29,323 nt of DNA, taken from NCBI GenBank assembly GCA_009746045.1, contig RPFO01002052.1, forward strand, positions 1 to 29,323. Reading direction: 5' to 3'. The position numbers and the translations under genes were made by a program. Below are positions 28,141-29,323 of this stretch, piece by piece; positions within the stretch are counted from its first letter, which is position 1, and the number at the start of each line of letters is the position of its first letter. The notes below the pieces were generated by a model. The model saw only the letters and a list, made by a program, of their open reading frames with translations. It ran no database searches and was not told the DNA's origin. This DNA comes from Mesostigma viride. Its lineage: Eukaryota > Streptophyta > Mesostigmatophyceae > Mesostigmatales > Mesostigmataceae.

Positions 28141-29127
28141 TGCCGAGGGGGAAGGAGACGGTGACGGAAGGTTGGCCGGCAATGATGCCGTTTTTGCACT
28201 CGTCAAGGAGATGCTTAACTACGTCGAAGCCAGGGGCAAGGCGCCGGCGTCGGAGATATTAAAGTGGCCTACCTTCTCCCCTTTTCTTGAGCTTCTGAAA
28301 GCACTTTCAAAGCTCTTCAAGGAGGGGATCCTGACGAGTAGTGGAAAGGTGGACAAGGAGCCGATCATCAAAGAGTGGAAGATGGCAACGACCGTGGACT
28401 CCGAGAAGGAGATCAGGGACAAAGCCATTCGGGACGCGAATGCTGTGCGGGAATCCCGTTGGATTCGACCGAGTGACTTCATCGATACCGGTTGCAATAG
28501 CATGCGCATTCACACCGTCAACGGGCTGATTTTGCCTGACAACATGAGGCAGCGGTTGCTAAGCGATGAGGTGTTCAGGGAGAACGGGCGCATCTTGCTG
28601 AATGCAAAGACAAACAGTTTGCATTTTAAGGTGTGCATCCCTGTGTGGCAGTTCGCCTTTCAAGCGCTTGCGGAAACCAAGCCAAGCCTCTTCGCCAAAC
28701 ACATCACGTCCTCCGGCCCTTACCGGGATTGGCTGAAAAAATGCCATGGCGCTAGGACTGACGCGGAGTTTGTGGGCTCGCGTTACTTTCGCCCCTTGTC
28801 CGACAAGGAGATTGAGAAGTATCTTGGAACCAAGTCCACCGCTTCTTTCCTCAAGAGAGGTGTTGAGTTCCGGACCTATGCACGAGTCGGGGAACAAGAC
28901 GACGTTCTGCCCTTTGATTTCAACCAAGGAAGTCCCCAAAAAAAAGAAAGAGAGATTTTTTACACCTCGTCCCAATCTTGGAAGAAGTCGCCCCCCCCGA
29001 GCAGAATGAACGGTTCGTTCCCGCGTACCCATGTATGGAATTGTTTCCAATGAGGGATGAGAAAAGTTTAGCCGGCCGCGGCACTGTTCCTCGCGTTCTC
29101 AAGAACGCTGCCCCCCTCACGACATAG
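28141..29127 (+). pseudogene. Right gene, terminal exon with shared 'IPVW...DKEI' domain
   Basis: From cgttcag the frame reads GAEGEGDGDGRLAGNDAVFA, KWPTFSPFLELLKALSKLFK, EPIIKEWKMATTVDSEKEIR, RWIRPSDFIDTGCNSMRIHT, LHFKVCIPVWQFAFQALAE, YRDWLKKCHGARTDAEFVGS and FRPLSDKEIEKYLGTKSTAS. This is open to 29052. At the A8 run near 28940 and the C-run near 28990 the frame shifts; the alternative frame continues VAPPEQNERFVPAYPCMELF and ends at tag 29125-29127. The IPVW/DW.KK/DKEIe.YL core is homologous to 3700-4060 of the left gene. No named domain is recognised. It is probably the gene's C-terminal region, but a downstream exon cannot be excluded. Confidence 0.55.
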
Positions 29128-29323
29128 TTTCCTTAACATGTTCACACCGGGCGTCCATTCTCCCCTCCAAGTTGCTTTGAAAGACTTTAAACCCTTGAAA
29201 TAGTGGTTTCCGTTCGACCACCGATATCGAAGAACGAGATATCGCCATCAGGATGTTCCTCTGAAATCTTGGGGTCGAATCCTGTTAAGGAGTGCCCCCG
29301 GGCTTATTAGGCTGAAGACTTTC
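29128..29323. other. 3' flank of right gene
   Basis: No supported feature is seen in the last 196 bases. Neither a poly(A) signal nor a palindrome copy was identified. Confidence 0.4.

Overview
The window looks like nuclear DNA of a eukaryote. Genes are split by short introns with GT..AG ends and pyrimidine-rich acceptors, the DNA is repeat-rich, and there is a Penelope-like retroelement and long minisatellites. No bacterial operon structure, Shine-Dalgarno spacing, rRNA or CRISPR is visible. The GC-rich exons and mosaic repeats would fit a repeat-rich streptophyte alga (Chara-like), but that assignment is an inference I could not test.

Layout. (1) 1-8238, + strand: a multi-exon gene or gene relic (left gene) of unrecognised function. 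Its exons are readable but carry many single-base frameshifts. Its introns repeatedly carry a 21-bp GC-rich hairpin-like motif. (2) 8798-12353, - strand: a three- or four-exon gene for an RNase H-fold, DDE-type transposase-like protein with no frameshift. (3) About 12.65-18.53 kb: a Penelope-like reverse-transcriptase element (+) interrupted twice, by a TIR element (12840-13332, TSD TTAC) and by a 5'-truncated antisense copy of itself (14179-16618, TSD CCTAT). The second insertion creates two 1.91-kb inverted arms. (4) 18.53-19.87 kb: mostly non-coding, with two tRNA-like antisense stretches. (5) 19871-20367: 37-bp satellite. (6) 20368-22668: 30-bp minisatellite of about 76 units, open in all six frames. 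(7) 22705-29127, + strand: the right gene. It opens with an array of 22-bp palindromes, then an SP/RS-rich plus coiled-coil exon, a large unknown exon, acidic exons, and a C-terminal domain homologous to part of the left gene.

Two themes run through the window. First, two unrelated families of 21-22 bp palindromic or hairpin motifs sit repeatedly in introns (GGTCACTCTGCAGAGTGACC-like in the centre and right, TTGCGACCGCCGGCGTTTCT-like in the left). Wherever introns, small exons or non-coding DNA have duplicated in tandem, usually one such motif lies in each unit. Second, the left and right genes look like diverged members of one undescribed protein family flanking a transposon- and satellite-rich core. 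The transposase and RT frames are intact while the flanking family genes are frameshifted, so a uniform sequencing-error rate is unlikely to explain the breaks.

All gene models come from reading splice signals and frames by eye. No alignment or database search was run.
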